A DNA stretch of 52,316 nucleotides from Mesorhizobium intechi (GCF_002879535.1 NZ_PNOT02000176.1:8748-61063); one strand, 5' to 3'. Positions 1-9,299 are shown, numbered from the stretch's first letter. The notes: a model not told the origin generated them from the sequence alone. Numbers and translations: made by a program.

Positions 1-23
1 CGGATGATGGCAGAGGCTGCCGA

Positions 24-161
24 TCAGTTGGCGACAGTCTCCTTGACCGCCCTTGCCGTCGATTTGACATCCTTGCCGACACCCCGAACGGTGTTGGCGC
101 AGGCGGTGAGTGCAAGTGCGCAGGCGAGAATGGCTATCGGCGCGATGCGTAGAAGTTTCAT
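24..161 (-). CDS. Entericidin A/B-family small lipoprotein
   Basis: This 45-residue protein begins MKLLRIAPIAILACALALTAC. That is a basic n-region, a hydrophobic stretch and a lipobox (LTAC) with the lipidated Cys at residue 21. The rest is short and polar (NTVRGVGKDVKSTARAV). This is the usual form of entericidin-type lipoproteins, anchored in the envelope and often linked to stress responses. The start is the ATG complementary to 159-161; the same frame runs open much further upstream, but that stretch is antisense to the DUF1638 gene and is not credible. It is transcribed divergently from that gene. Family assignment rests on the lipobox and the G-KD-K pattern. Confidence 0.8.
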   Translation of the reverse strand: MKLLRIAPIAILACALALTACANTVRGVGKDVKSTARAVKETVAN

Positions 162-215
162 GGACGGTGTTTCCCTCGACAGATAAATTAGCCCCGCAGC
201 GAAAGCCTGATCGAC

Positions 216-845
216 TTGGTCAAGACGCAAAAAACGAAACCGAATCAAACAGACAGGTTGCTTGTCATCGCCTGTGGGATGATTGCGCGTGAGGTATTGG
301 CCGTCAAGGAACAGCTCGGGCTGGATCACCTGCAACTGACCTGCCTGCCGGCGGAGTTTCATTTTTATCCCGACCGCATCGCACCCGCCATGGACAAGGC
401 GATCGAGAAGGCCAAGACGGAGGGGTACGAGCACATCTTCGTCGGCTATGCCGATTGCGGCACCGGTGGCCTGCTTGACCGCGTCATCGAGAAGCATGGC
501 GTCGAGCGCATGGCCGGCCCGCACTGCTTCGCCTTCTATCAAGGCATGGAAGCCTACGCGAAGATCGCCGACGACGACATGATGTCCTTCTATATGACGG
601 ACTTCCTGTGCCGTCAGTTCGATGCCTTCTTCATGAAGCCGCTCGGCCTCGACAAGCACCCGGAGCTGATCAAGGACTATTTCGGCAATTACGAAAAGCT
701 GGTCTATCTGGCCCAGACCGATGATCCCGAACTCGACAAGGTCGCGGAAAAGGCCGCCGCCCTGCTCGGCCTTGCCTATGAGCGGCGCGCGACCGGCTAT
801 GGCGACCTGACGACGGAGATGGCGCAGGCGGCGAAGATCGCCTGA
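216..845 (+). CDS. DUF1638 domain protein, associated with corrinoid/THF methyl transfer
   Basis: The product is about 209 residues with RLLVIACGMIAREVLA near the N terminus, YADCGTGGLLDRVIEKHG mid-protein and a conserved-looking CFAFYQGME segment, the pattern of DUF1638. Its biochemical role is unknown. In alphaproteobacteria the family is commonly found with MttB-type methyltransferases, corrinoid proteins, RamA-like activators and methyl-THF methyltransferases, several of which follow downstream here. That points to a supporting role in B12-dependent methyl transfer. The start is uncertain: TTG at 216 is the only start that keeps the N-terminal strand, with a weak purine-rich stretch upstream. 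It ends 10 bases from the convergent epimerase gene. Confidence 0.8.
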   Translation: MVKTQKTKPNQTDRLLVIACGMIAREVLAVKEQLGLDHLQLTCLPAEFHFYPDRIAPAMDKAIEKAKTEGYEHIFVGYADCGTGGLLDRVIEKHGVERMAGPHCFAFYQGMEAYAKIADDDMMSFYMTDFLCRQFDAFFMKPLGLDKHPELIKDYFGNYEKLVYLAQTDDPELDKVAEKAAALLGLAYERRATGYGDLTTEMAQAAKIA

Positions 846-855
846 GCGCAATGCG

Positions 856-1776
856 CTAGGCGCCCTCCTCCGCCCTTAGCGCCGCCAGCACATCGGCAAA
901 GCTCGTCTTACAGACAAAGCCGAGCCTCTCCCGCAACCGCGAGGCGTCATAGACGCGGTCGATGGAGGAAAACATCGTCCAGCCCTTTTGCGCGTACAGC
1001 GCCGGAAAGTGCGGGAAATAGCGCGCGACCACCGACGGCGCATCGGCGATCAGTTCGGCGCAATCATCAGGCCGGAACGGCGTCGGCGCACAGGCGATAA
1101 AAATGTCGAAGCCAAGTTGCGGCGCCTTCTCCAGCGCGGCGACATGAGCTTCCGCCGCATCCTCCACCGTCAGCCGCCGGAACAGCAATTCATTTGCCTT
1201 GGTGTTGGCGTCGGACTGTTCGATCGCGTGCGCCATGTCGTCGGATTCGGGGAAAAAGCGGGCCGTGCGCAGCACGACTGCCGGCAGGCCATGCTGCAGA
1301 TGATAGAGACGGCAGAGATGTTCGGCTGAAAGCTTGGTCACGCCATAGATGTTGCGCGGCTCGGGCGACATAGCCTCGGTCAGCCAGGCGGCCTTTCGCG
1401 CACCGCCCTTGAAGCCGTCGCGTATCGTCTGCGAGATCATCAGCGAGGTGGTCGAGGTGAAGACGAAGCGCTGCACCCCGCTCGCCACCGCGGCGTCGAG
1501 AAGGTTCAGCGTCCCTTGCACGTTGGTGGCGACGAAATCGGTATTGGCGCGGCTCTCTATATTGGGCTTGTGCAGCGCTCCGCTGTGAATGATGGCTTCG
1601 ATTCGGTTGTCCGCGACCGCCCGCATGACCAGATCGCGATCGGCGATTGAGCCGATCATCCGCGTTTCCACCGAAGGAACAGGATCGAGACCCGTCACCT
1701 CGTGACCAAGCGCGCGCAAGCGCGGCGCCAGCGCGCTGCCCAGCCAACCCGACGATCCCGTCAGCAAGATTCGCAT
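856..1776 (-). CDS. NAD-dependent epimerase/dehydratase (extended SDR)
   Basis: This 306-residue extended short-chain dehydrogenase/reductase has an N-terminal Rossmann motif TGSSGWLG (residues 6-13), an acidic residue after the second strand (GLDP), a Ser/Thr-rich FTSTTS segment, and the catalytic pair Tyr144/Lys148 in YGVTK. Length and motifs fit sugar-nucleotide epimerases/dehydratases, but the C-terminal substrate region shows nothing that names the sugar. It is convergent with the DUF1638 gene and divergent from the secreted protein at 1930. The neighbourhood does not reveal its pathway. Confidence 0.85.
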   Translation of the reverse strand: MRILLTGSSGWLGSALAPRLRALGHEVTGLDPVPSVETRMIGSIADRDLVMRAVADNRIEAIIHSGALHKPNIESRANTDFVATNVQGTLNLLDAAVASGVQRFVFTSTTSLMISQTIRDGFKGGARKAAWLTEAMSPEPRNIYGVTKLSAEHLCRLYHLQHGLPAVVLRTARFFPESDDMAHAIEQSDANTKANELLFRRLTVEDAAEAHVAALEKAPQLGFDIFIACAPTPFRPDDCAELIADAPSVVARYFPHFPALYAQKGWTMFSSIDRVYDASRLRERLGFVCKTSFADVLAALRAEEGA

Positions 1777-1929
1777 ACGTCACACCATGATTTCTGACGG
1801 CAACGCTGTTAAGCACGGATGACAGGCGCGAGCGACCCGATAAAACCAGCCATCGACCGGCAACGGCGCCCCTCCAGACACCAACTGCCATTTTTTCGAC
1901 CGCCATTTTAGAGACTCAGGGAGTTCCAG

Positions 1930-2505
1930 ATGATCCTTCGTTACCTTTTCGCCGCCATCGGCCTGCTCTGCTGGACCCTGCCCGCTCTTGCCGACGGCCA
2001 GGTGCAGAAGCTGATCACACCTGCCGACAAGGTCCGCCTCGACAAATATGGCGAAACGCGCAAGGCGGCGCTCGCCGAGGCGAAAGCGGGCAACCCGGCC
2101 GACGTCAAACAACTCGATGCCATGCTCGCCAAGCCGCTGGTGTCGTTCTCCGACAAGGACCTGACCGGCAACTGGAAGTGCCGCACCATCAAGGCAGGCG
2201 GTCTGAGCCCGCTCGTCATCTATGGCTGGTTCAAGTGCAAAGTGACCGACGATGGTTCCGGTTGGCGGCTTGCAAAGGTCAGCGGCTCGCAACGGACCCA
2301 GGGTCGCTTCTTCGACGATGGCGAGAAGCGCGCCATCTATCTCGGCTCCGGTTCCGTCAACAACGATCGGGCAAAACCTTACGGCAGCGGTCCGCAGACC
2401 GACCAGGTCGGCTATGCATTCCGCACCGGTGCCAGCGAATGGCGCATCGAACTTCCCGCGCCCTACTACGAATCGAAGCTCGACATCATCGAGTTCAAGC
2501 GCTGA
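1930..2505 (+). CDS. Secreted protein, DUF4893-like
   Basis: This 191-residue protein has a clear signal peptide (MILRYLFAAIGLLCWTLPALA, probable cleavage before DGQ). The mature region starts QKLITPADKVRLDKYGETRK and includes NWKCRTIKAGG, Y-WFKC and a C-terminal IIEFKR. This resembles DUF4893 proteins of alphaproteobacteria, whose function is unknown; the family name is from memory. Two Cys residues (WKCRTI, WFKCKV) could form a periplasmic disulfide. The ATG is preceded by GGGAG at good spacing. It is followed, after a short gap, by the formyltransferase in the same direction. Confidence 0.65.
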   Translation: MILRYLFAAIGLLCWTLPALADGQVQKLITPADKVRLDKYGETRKAALAEAKAGNPADVKQLDAMLAKPLVSFSDKDLTGNWKCRTIKAGGLSPLVIYGWFKCKVTDDGSGWRLAKVSGSQRTQGRFFDDGEKRAIYLGSGSVNNDRAKPYGSGPQTDQVGYAFRTGASEWRIELPAPYYESKLDIIEFKR

Positions 2506-2591
2506 ACGTGGTCATCAAGATTTAACCCCATTCCGGCACAAATCCGCCCAGCATGCGGCAGCCGGCCGCGTGCAAGGCAGGAAAGCGGGCC

Positions 2592-3374
2592 ATGTCTTCA
2601 CCGGTTCGAACCAGCGCGTCGATCGTCGTCGTGACCGGCGGCGGCCAGCATGTCTGGGCCATGATCAACGCCATCGCCGATCGCGTTGGTCCTGTCAGCG
2701 TCATCCTCGAAACTCCTGAATCCAAAAAGCAATTGCTGCGTGCTCGGGCTCGCCGCCAGGGCTGGGTCTCGGCCATGGGCCAGCTTGGCACCATGGTGCT
2801 GAGCAGGTTGGGCAAGCGGCTGCGGGCCGGCCATAGCGCGCGATTGATTGCCGAGGAGAGACTGGAGGTTGAGCCGCGCCCAGGCCAGGAGATCATCCGG
2901 GTGCCCTCGGCCAATGGACCTGAGTGCCTGCAGGCGATCCAGAAGATCCAGCCAGGCGTCGTGCTGCTCAACGGTTGCCGACTGATTTCGGCCGAGATGC
3001 TGCGCGAAATGCCCTGCCCGGTGCTCAACTACCATGCGGGCATCACGCCGAAATATCGCGGCATGAATGGCGGCTATTGGGCCCTGGTATCAGGCGATGC
3101 GCAGAATTTCGGCACGACCATCCACCTCGTCGACGCTGGCGTCGACACCGGCGGCGTGCTGAAGCAGGCACGCGGCAGACCGCAAAAAGGCGACACCATC
3201 TCAAGCCACGCGCTGCGCCAAGCGGCGTTCTCGCGCGATATCTGCATCGAGGCGGTCGGCGATGCCCTGGCCGGAAAACTAACGACTTTCGATCCCGGCC
3301 TGCCTTCGAAACAGTGGTATCATCCGACGATCTGGTTCTACCTCTGGACCGGCCTCAGAACCGGAATTTGGTAG
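2592..3374 (+). CDS. Formyltransferase-fold enzyme (10-formyl-THF type), substrate unknown
   Basis: The protein is about 260 residues with a C-terminal half typical of the formyl transferase N-terminal fold. It has PCPVLNYHAGITPKYRGMNG with the expected Asn146 and His148, then HLVDAGVDTGG with catalytic Asp185. These are the N-H-D residues used by PurN, Fmt and sugar N-formyltransferases. The first 100 residues are less conserved. I chose ATG 2592 because AGGAAAG lies at proper distance; an in-frame ATG at 2553 has no such site. It probably uses 10-formyl-THF, which suits a window rich in folate enzymes, but the acceptor is unknown. No C-terminal OB-fold like Fmt is visible. Confidence 0.75.
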   Translation: MSSPVRTSASIVVVTGGGQHVWAMINAIADRVGPVSVILETPESKKQLLRARARRQGWVSAMGQLGTMVLSRLGKRLRAGHSARLIAEERLEVEPRPGQEIIRVPSANGPECLQAIQKIQPGVVLLNGCRLISAEMLREMPCPVLNYHAGITPKYRGMNGGYWALVSGDAQNFGTTIHLVDAGVDTGGVLKQARGRPQKGDTISSHALRQAAFSRDICIEAVGDALAGKLTTFDPGLPSKQWYHPTIWFYLWTGLRTGIW

Positions 3375-3576
3375 GGTCTCGTCAGCCAGGAGCCGCACAG
3401 GGCCAGACGGCCTTTCGGCATGCCGAGCCTGCCGCCGGTGCGCCCCGCGAACGAATAAACACGCCTTTCATTTTACGACATTGAAATGCGTCGCTTTTGA
3501 ATGCGCGCGCGTCGTCCCATAACAAGCGGGTCCATTGCGCATCCGGCAATGCTCTGGGATCGAGGAGCGAGAATTC

Positions 3577-3879
3577 ATGGCCGATCTTATCGTCGTCTAC
3601 TGGCGCGACATCCCTGCCCAGGTCATCGTCAAGAAGGGTCGGCAGAATGCCAAGCGCGAGCTGCCGCTGCGCTTCACCGAAGCCATCGACATGTGCGCCA
3701 TGCGCACCGGCGCCGGCGGCACAGACGACTATCTGGCCGAATGGCGCAAGGCCGATCCGGTTCCTGTCGGCGACGATCTCGAAGCCGAGGTCGAAAAGGC
3801 TTTCCAAGACCTCGATGCGAAATATGACCGTGAAAGATTGGTCGCTCTGGTCAAGGCGGGCGGCAAAGAACATGTCTGA
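3577..3879 (+). CDS. 'Virulence factor' domain small protein of the corrinoid/THF cluster
   Basis: This 100-residue soluble protein starts MADLIVVYWRDIPAQVIVKK and contains LPLRFTEAIDMCAMR and a Glu/Asp-rich C-terminal half. It matches the small family annotated 'virulence factor'. In alphaproteobacteria that family lies beside the MTHFR C-terminal protein and MTHFR genes rather than any virulence locus, so the name is probably misleading. GAGGAGCGAG upstream supports ATG 3577. It overlaps the next gene by 8 bases, indicating translational coupling. I infer a role in folate/corrinoid methyl transfer, for example as a partner or chaperone of the MTHFR-C protein. Confidence 0.75.
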   Translation: MADLIVVYWRDIPAQVIVKKGRQNAKRELPLRFTEAIDMCAMRTGAGGTDDYLAEWRKADPVPVGDDLEAEVEKAFQDLDAKYDRERLVALVKAGGKEHV

Positions 3880-4486
3880 GACCACTCCTGTCAAGAACGA
3901 TGGGCCGACGGTGACCCAGGCCACCCTGGTCAAGAAGGCGGCGCCGAAATCCGACTACAAGCCGGCCGACGTGTCGCCGCAGCGGCGCGTGCAGCGCTCC
4001 TTCGCGGTGAGACTATGGTCGATCCGGCATTCGCGCCTGCTCGAATGGTTCTATTCCCGTTTCGCCGACATGTTTCTGCTCCTCCATCCTCTGTGGAAAG
4101 GCATCGGCTACGGCCGCGTCGAGGCCCCGATCAAATTCGTCGAGAAGCGCGTCAAGGGTTTCATGTTCGACTGCCGCATGTGCGGCCAGTGCATCCTGTC
4201 GTCGACCGGCATGTCCTGCCCGATGAACTGCCCCAAGCAGTTGCGCAACGGCCCCTGCGGCGGCGTGCGTGCCAATGGCAATTGCGAGGTCGAGCCCGAT
4301 ATGCCTTGCGTCTGGGTCAAGGCGTGGGAAGGCTCGCAGAACATGGTCAACTCCGACAAGATCCTGGCTGTGCAAAAGCCGGTCGACCAGTCGCTGCGCG
4401 AAACCTCCGCCTGGCTGCGGGTCACCGCGCAGGCGGCGGCCACCCGTGAAGCAGCCGCCGCGCCAAAGACCGGAGCCGGCGCATGA
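3872..4486 (+). CDS. Methylenetetrahydrofolate reductase C-terminal domain protein (Cys-rich)
   Basis: This 204-residue protein has a dense Cys motif: DCRMCGQCILSSTGMSCPMN, then PKQLRNGPCGG and NCEVEPDMPCVW. The Cys residues are at about 101, 104, 107, 116, 120, 129, 138 and 146. The spacing suggests iron-sulfur or zinc binding, as in the MTHFR_C family (MetV-like), which partners an FAD MetF-type subunit in acetogens. The first 90 residues are basic and low in conservation. The start overlaps the upstream stop (ATGTCTGA) and the stop overlaps the MTHFR start (ATGA), so the three genes form one coupled unit. I infer that it feeds or accepts electrons for the neighbouring MTHFR. Confidence 0.85.
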   Translation: MSETTPVKNDGPTVTQATLVKKAAPKSDYKPADVSPQRRVQRSFAVRLWSIRHSRLLEWFYSRFADMFLLLHPLWKGIGYGRVEAPIKFVEKRVKGFMFDCRMCGQCILSSTGMSCPMNCPKQLRNGPCGGVRANGNCEVEPDMPCVWVKAWEGSQNMVNSDKILAVQKPVDQSLRETSAWLRVTAQAAATREAAAAPKTGAGA

Positions 4487-5574
4487 CCGCCCGTCAGCGT
4501 GACGAGAACCCGGCGGGCATTCACCTGCCGCTCGATCCCCTGCCCGGCCACTCCTCCCGCGGCCGGCTGGAGCGTGTGCTGCGGCGCGGTGAATTCGCCG
4601 TGACGACCGAGCTCAATCCTCCCGACAGCGCCGATCCCGAGGACGTCTACAACCGGGCCAAGATCTTCGACGGTTGGGTCGACGCCATCAACGCCGTCGA
4701 TGCTTCCGGCGCCAACTGCCACATGTCCTCGGTCGGCATCTGCGCGCTGCTGACCCGCATGGGCTATGCTCCGATCATGCAAATCGCCTGCCGTGACAAG
4801 AACCGCATCGCCATCCAGGGCGACGTGCTGGGCGGTGCTGCCATGGGTGTCGCCAACATGCTGTGCCTGACCGGCGACGGCGTGCAGGCCGGCGACCAGC
4901 CCGGCGCCAAGCCGGTGTTCGACCTCGATTCCATGTCGCTGCTCGAAACCGTCCGCATCATGCGCGACAACGGCAAGTTCCTGTCCGGCCGCAAGCTGAC
5001 GACGCCCCCGCAGGTCTTCCTCGGCGCCGCCGTCAACCCGTTCGCGCCGCCCTTCGACTTCCGCCCGATCCATCTCGGCAAGAAGATCGCCGCCGGCGCG
5101 CAGTTCGTGCAGACGCAATATTGCTTCGACGTGCCGATGTTCAGGACCTTCATGCAGAAGGCGCGCGATCTCGGCCACACCGAAAAAGTGTTCGTGCTGT
5201 GCGGCGTCGGCCCGCTCGCTTCGGCCAAGACCGCCAAGTGGATCCGCTCCAACGTGCCGGGCATCCACATCCCGGATGCCGTCATCAAGCGGCTGGAAGG
5301 CGCGCAGGACCAGAAGAAGGAAGGCAAGCAGCTCTGCATCGACATCATCAACGAGGTGAAGGAAATCCCTGGGATCTCGGGCGTCCATGTGATGGCCTAC
5401 CGCCAGGAGGAGTATGTCGCCGAGATCGTCGATGAATCGGGCGTGCTCAAGGGCCGCCAACCCTGGAAGCGGGAAATCCGTCGCGACGACCAGATGGTTG
5501 CCGACCGGCTCGACCACATCCTGCACGACGAGATTACCGAAACCCAGGTGGATATGGTCAAGACCGCGCATTGA
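4483..5574 (+). CDS. Methylenetetrahydrofolate reductase (MetF-like TIM barrel)
   Basis: This 363-residue MTHFR-type flavoprotein shows GEFAVTTELNPPDSADPEDVY at the first barrel strand, ITEL-type Glu, the LTGDG motif (NMLCLTGDGVQAGD) and QTQYCFD late in the barrel. The family interconverts methylene-THF and methyl-THF using FAD. With the Cys-rich MTHFR-C protein directly upstream and a methyl-THF:corrinoid methyltransferase downstream, it probably runs in the oxidative direction here, turning methyl-THF derived from corrinoid into methylene-THF. It is longer than E. coli MetF (about 296 aa) because of a C-terminal extension. A separate biosynthetic MetF may exist elsewhere. Confidence 0.88.
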   Translation: MTARQRDENPAGIHLPLDPLPGHSSRGRLERVLRRGEFAVTTELNPPDSADPEDVYNRAKIFDGWVDAINAVDASGANCHMSSVGICALLTRMGYAPIMQIACRDKNRIAIQGDVLGGAAMGVANMLCLTGDGVQAGDQPGAKPVFDLDSMSLLETVRIMRDNGKFLSGRKLTTPPQVFLGAAVNPFAPPFDFRPIHLGKKIAAGAQFVQTQYCFDVPMFRTFMQKARDLGHTEKVFVLCGVGPLASAKTAKWIRSNVPGIHIPDAVIKRLEGAQDQKKEGKQLCIDIINEVKEIPGISGVHVMAYRQEEYVAEIVDESGVLKGRQPWKREIRRDDQMVADRLDHILHDEITETQVDMVKTAH

Positions 5575-5617
5575 TCCGCGCGGAAGACCACCATTCGCTT
5601 GATCGACAAGAGATAAC

Positions 5618-5639
5618 GATATAAAGAACTCTTTATATC
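5618..5639. promoter_or_regulatory. Perfect palindromic operator upstream of methyl-THF methyltransferase (SahR/SamR-like)
   Basis: Between the MTHFR stop and the methyltransferase start lies a perfect inverted repeat, GATATAAAG and CTTTATATC, around AACT. It is very AT-rich against the surrounding GC-rich DNA and ends 16 bases before the ATG, with GGAGAG in between. The form is like operators of ArsR-family SAH/SAM-responsive repressors (SahR, SamR) that control methionine and methyl-cycle genes in proteobacteria. That link is from memory of the motif shape. The hairpin could instead attenuate or pace translation. Confidence 0.6.
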
Positions 5640-5655
5640 ACGACGGAGAGATTTC

Positions 5656-6630
<975 letters not shown>

Positions 6631-6667
6631 GCGCGCAATCGTGAACGGGACTGCAAACCACGCTGGA

Positions 6668-6692
6668 CCGATCGCATCATCGATGCGGTCGG
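6668..6692. terminator. Inverted repeat between convergent genes, possible terminator
   Basis: An 11-bp stem (one G-T pair) with a 3-base loop, CCGATCGCATC pairing with GATGCGGTCGG, sits between the end of the methyltransferase gene and the end of the convergent small membrane protein gene. No T-run follows on either strand, so a terminator role is only suggested by position. Confidence 0.4.
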
Positions 6693-6709
6693 ACGCGTCT
6701 GCGTTGCGG

Positions 6710-6952
6710 TCAGGCGACGCCCAATATGGCGTCGAACAACGCCATTCCGGCCCACGAGCCGAATATGCCTGTCACGCCGCCTATGACGAAGTCATCGTCA
6801 TAGGCGGGCCACAGTCCGTGCAGCAGCAGCACCGCGACGATCGCTCCGAGAATTCCGGTGGCCAGATATTGCGGATTGCGCAGCCACGGCCCTTTCAGCA
6901 CCCGCACCATGGTAAAGGCGGTAAATATGCTGGACAGCAGGAGATCGGACAT
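6710..6952 (-). CDS. Small integral membrane protein, unknown function
   Basis: This 80-residue hydrophobic protein (MSDLLLSSIFTAFTMVRVLKG and onward) has about three membrane segments: residues 1-15, YLATGILGAIVAVLLLHGLW and the C-terminal VIGGVTGIFGSWAGMALFDA. I do not recognise a named family. ATG 6952 is chosen because AGAGG lies at good distance; an ATG at 6970 and longer versions have no ribosome site and add non-hydrophobic residues. It is convergent with the methyltransferase gene and divergent from the RamA-like gene. Confidence 0.6.
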   Translation of the reverse strand: MSDLLLSSIFTAFTMVRVLKGPWLRNPQYLATGILGAIVAVLLLHGLWPAYDDDFVIGGVTGIFGSWAGMALFDAILGVA

Positions 6953-7041
6953 GATTGGCCTCTGGACCATCAGACACTCCGCCCAATAATGAAACGATCC
7001 GTTAAACGGTATCGACAATCCCTTCCGAGACACGTGTACGC

Positions 7042-9111
7042 ATGAACTCGCCTGCCAACATTACCGATCCACTAGTGCTGTTCATGCCGTCGGGCAAGCG
7101 CGGGCGGTTTCCTGTCGGCACGCCGGTGCTCGATGCCGCGCGCCAGCTCGGCGTTTATGTCGAGAGCGTATGCGGCGGCCGCGCCACGTGCGGGCGCTGC
7201 CAGATCGAGGTCCAGGAAGGCAATTTCGCCAAGCACAAGATCGTCTCCTCCAACGACCACATCTCATCCAAGGGCCCCAAGGAAGAGCGCTACGAGCGCG
7301 TGCGCGGCCTGCCTGAGCGGCGTCGCCTCTCCTGCTCGGCTCAGATCCTCGGCGACCTCGTCATCGACGTGCCGCAGGACACGGTCATCAACGCGCAGAC
7401 CATCCGCAAGGATGCCGACACCAGGGTGATCGCTCGCGATACGGCGATCCGCATGTGCTACGTCGAGATCGAAGAACCCGACATGCACAAGCCCCTCGGC
7501 GACCTCGACCGGCTGAAGATCGCCCTGATGAAGGATTGGGGCTTCAAAAACCTCGAATTCGATTTCTACCTGCTGCCTCAGGTACAAGGCATATTGCGCA
7601 AGGGCAACTGGACCGCGACCGCCGCCATCCACAAGGATGCCGACAGTGACATCGCGCGCGTCATTGCCTTGTGGCCCGGCCTCAAGAACGAGGCCTACGG
7701 GCTGGCCTGCGACATCGGCTCGACCACCATCGCGATGCATCTTGTGTCGCTGCTGTCGGGCCGCGTCGCCGCTTCGTCCGGCACCTCGAACCCGCAGATC
7801 CGCTTCGGCGAGGATCTGATGAGCCGCGTCTCCTATGTGATGATGAACCCGGACGGACGCGAAGGCATGACGGTGGCCGTGCGCGAAGCGATCTCCAGCC
7901 TTGTCGACAAGGTCTGCGCGGAGGGCAACGTCCAGCGCAACGACATTCTGGATTCCGTCTTTGTCGGCAATCCGATCATGCACCATCTGTTCCTCGGCAT
8001 CGATCCGACCGAACTCGGCGGCGCCCCTTTCGCGCTCGCCGTCTCGGGCGCGGTGCGCATCAAGGCCTCCGACATCGGCCTCAAGCTCAACCAAGGTGCA
8101 CGCCTCTATATGCTGCCCTGCATCGCCGGCCATGTCGGCGCCGATGCGGCGGCGGTGACGCTGTCGGAAGGCCCGCATCGCCAGGACGAGATGATGCTGA
8201 TCGTCGACGTCGGCACCAATGCCGAGATCGTGCTCGGCAACCGTGCGCGGGTCGTGGCGGCCTCCTCTCCGACCGGTCCGGCTTTCGAGGGCGCCGAAAT
8301 CTCCGGCGGCCAGCGTGCCGCGCCCGGCGCCATCGAGCGCGTGCGCATCGATCCCGACACGCTGGAGCCCAAATACCGCGTCATCGGCTCGGAACTGTGG
8401 TCCGACGAACCGGGCTTCCTGGAAAGCGTGCAGGCGACCGGCGTCACCGGCATCTGCGGCTCCGGCATCATCGAGGTGGTGGCGGAAATGTATCTTGCCG
8501 GCATCATTTCCGAGGACGGCGTCGTCGACGGATCGCTGAGTGCGCGCTCGTCGCGGGTCACCGCCAATGGCCGCACCTTCTCCTATGTGCTGAAGGAAGG
8601 CGAGCCGAAGATCACCATCACCCAGACCGACGTACGCGCCATCCAGCTCGCCAAGGCGGCACTCTATGCCGGCACCAAGCTTTTGATGGAAAAGCAGAAC
8701 ACCGACCATGTCGACCGCATCCATTTCGCCGGCGCCTTCGGCTCCTTCATCGATCCGAAATACGCCATGGTGCTGGGCCTGATCCCGGATTGCGACCTCG
8801 ACAAGGTTTCAGCCGTCGGCAACGCCGCGGGTGCCGGTGCGCGCATGGCGCTCTTGAACCGTGGCTATCGCCGCGAGATCGAGGAGACGGTGAGCCAGAT
8901 CGAGAAGATCGAGACCGCTCTGGAACCGAAATTCCAGGAGCATTTCGTCTACGCCATGGCGCTACCCAACAAGGTCGACCCGTTCCCGAAACTGTCGGCG
9001 GCGGTGAAGCTGCCGCCGCGCAAGACGGTGAGCGAGGACGGCATCGCCGGCGACGCCACGCCGCGGCGACGCTCGCGTGAAGGCCACGCGGCAAGGCGTG
9101 GCCGCGAATAG
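7042..9111 (+). CDS. RamA-like corrinoid activation ferredoxin/ASKHA ATPase
   Basis: This 689-residue protein begins with a plant-type [2Fe-2S] ferredoxin domain: Cys44, Cys50 and Cys53 in VCGGRATCGRCQ, and Cys98 in RRRLSCSAQ. After a linker comes an ASKHA/DUF4445 region with ACDIGSTTIAMHL (phosphate 1), LIVDVGTNAEIVLGN and IHFAGAFGSFIDPKYA. This is the architecture of reductive activators of corrinoid proteins, which use ATP to reduce Co(II) to Co(I) during B12-dependent methyl transfer. Known RamA carries C-terminal [4Fe-4S] clusters, whereas this type is of the aerobic 2Fe-2S kind. It implies a corrinoid protein elsewhere in the genome. The C-terminal tail is Arg-rich. Confidence 0.88.
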   Translation: MNSPANITDPLVLFMPSGKRGRFPVGTPVLDAARQLGVYVESVCGGRATCGRCQIEVQEGNFAKHKIVSSNDHISSKGPKEERYERVRGLPERRRLSCSAQILGDLVIDVPQDTVINAQTIRKDADTRVIARDTAIRMCYVEIEEPDMHKPLGDLDRLKIALMKDWGFKNLEFDFYLLPQVQGILRKGNWTATAAIHKDADSDIARVIALWPGLKNEAYGLACDIGSTTIAMHLVSLLSGRVAASSGTSNPQIRFGEDLMSRVSYVMMNPDGREGMTVAVREAISSLVDKVCAEGNVQRNDILDSVFVGNPIMHHLFLGIDPTELGGAPFALAVSGAVRIKASDIGLKLNQGARLYMLPCIAGHVGADAAAVTLSEGPHRQDEMMLIVDVGTNAEIVLGNRARVVAASSPTGPAFEGAEISGGQRAAPGAIERVRIDPDTLEPKYRVIGSELWSDEPGFLESVQATGVTGICGSGIIEVVAEMYLAGIISEDGVVDGSLSARSSRVTANGRTFSYVLKEGEPKITITQTDVRAIQLAKAALYAGTKLLMEKQNTDHVDRIHFAGAFGSFIDPKYAMVLGLIPDCDLDKVSAVGNAAGAGARMALLNRGYRREIEETVSQIEKIETALEPKFQEHFVYAMALPNKVDPFPKLSAAVKLPPRKTVSEDGIAGDATPRRRSREGHAARRGRE

Positions 9112-9146
9112 ACTCGACCTTCACAGGCCGTCTCGAACCTCAAACT

Positions 9147-9187
9147 CATTTGCATGCAAATGTTTCCGGATCGACCGATCCGGAAAC
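9147..9187. promoter_or_regulatory. Two adjacent perfect palindromes upstream of a DUF1127-type gene
   Basis: A 16-bp perfect palindrome, CATTTGCATGCAAATG (9147-9162), is immediately followed by an inverted repeat with 12-bp arms GTTTCCGGATCG and CGATCCGGAAAC (9162-9187) around AC. They lie between the RamA-like stop and the small gene at 9300. The second could form a hairpin, but no T-run follows, so operator function is as likely as termination. A 13-of-14 match to the first, ATTTGCATTCAAAT, recurs at 12073-12086 near the second DUF1127-type gene. Confidence 0.55.
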
Positions 9188-9299
9188 CGAAACACTGTTT
9201 TCGCGAAATCCATCCGATACACGGCAGGCGCATTTACCCCGCATCGAACGGCGGCCGGAGATAATCCTCGGTCGTCGCCGTTCTTCAAGGGAGATGAAA

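Noticed and set aside
24..851. Long reading of the entericidin frame
   Set aside because: Only the last 45 residues form a lipoprotein; the rest is antisense to the DUF1638 gene.
4108..5571. Minus-strand frame antisense to the MTHFR genes
   Set aside because: The plus-strand MTHFR and MTHFR-C proteins carry family motifs; the antisense one has none.
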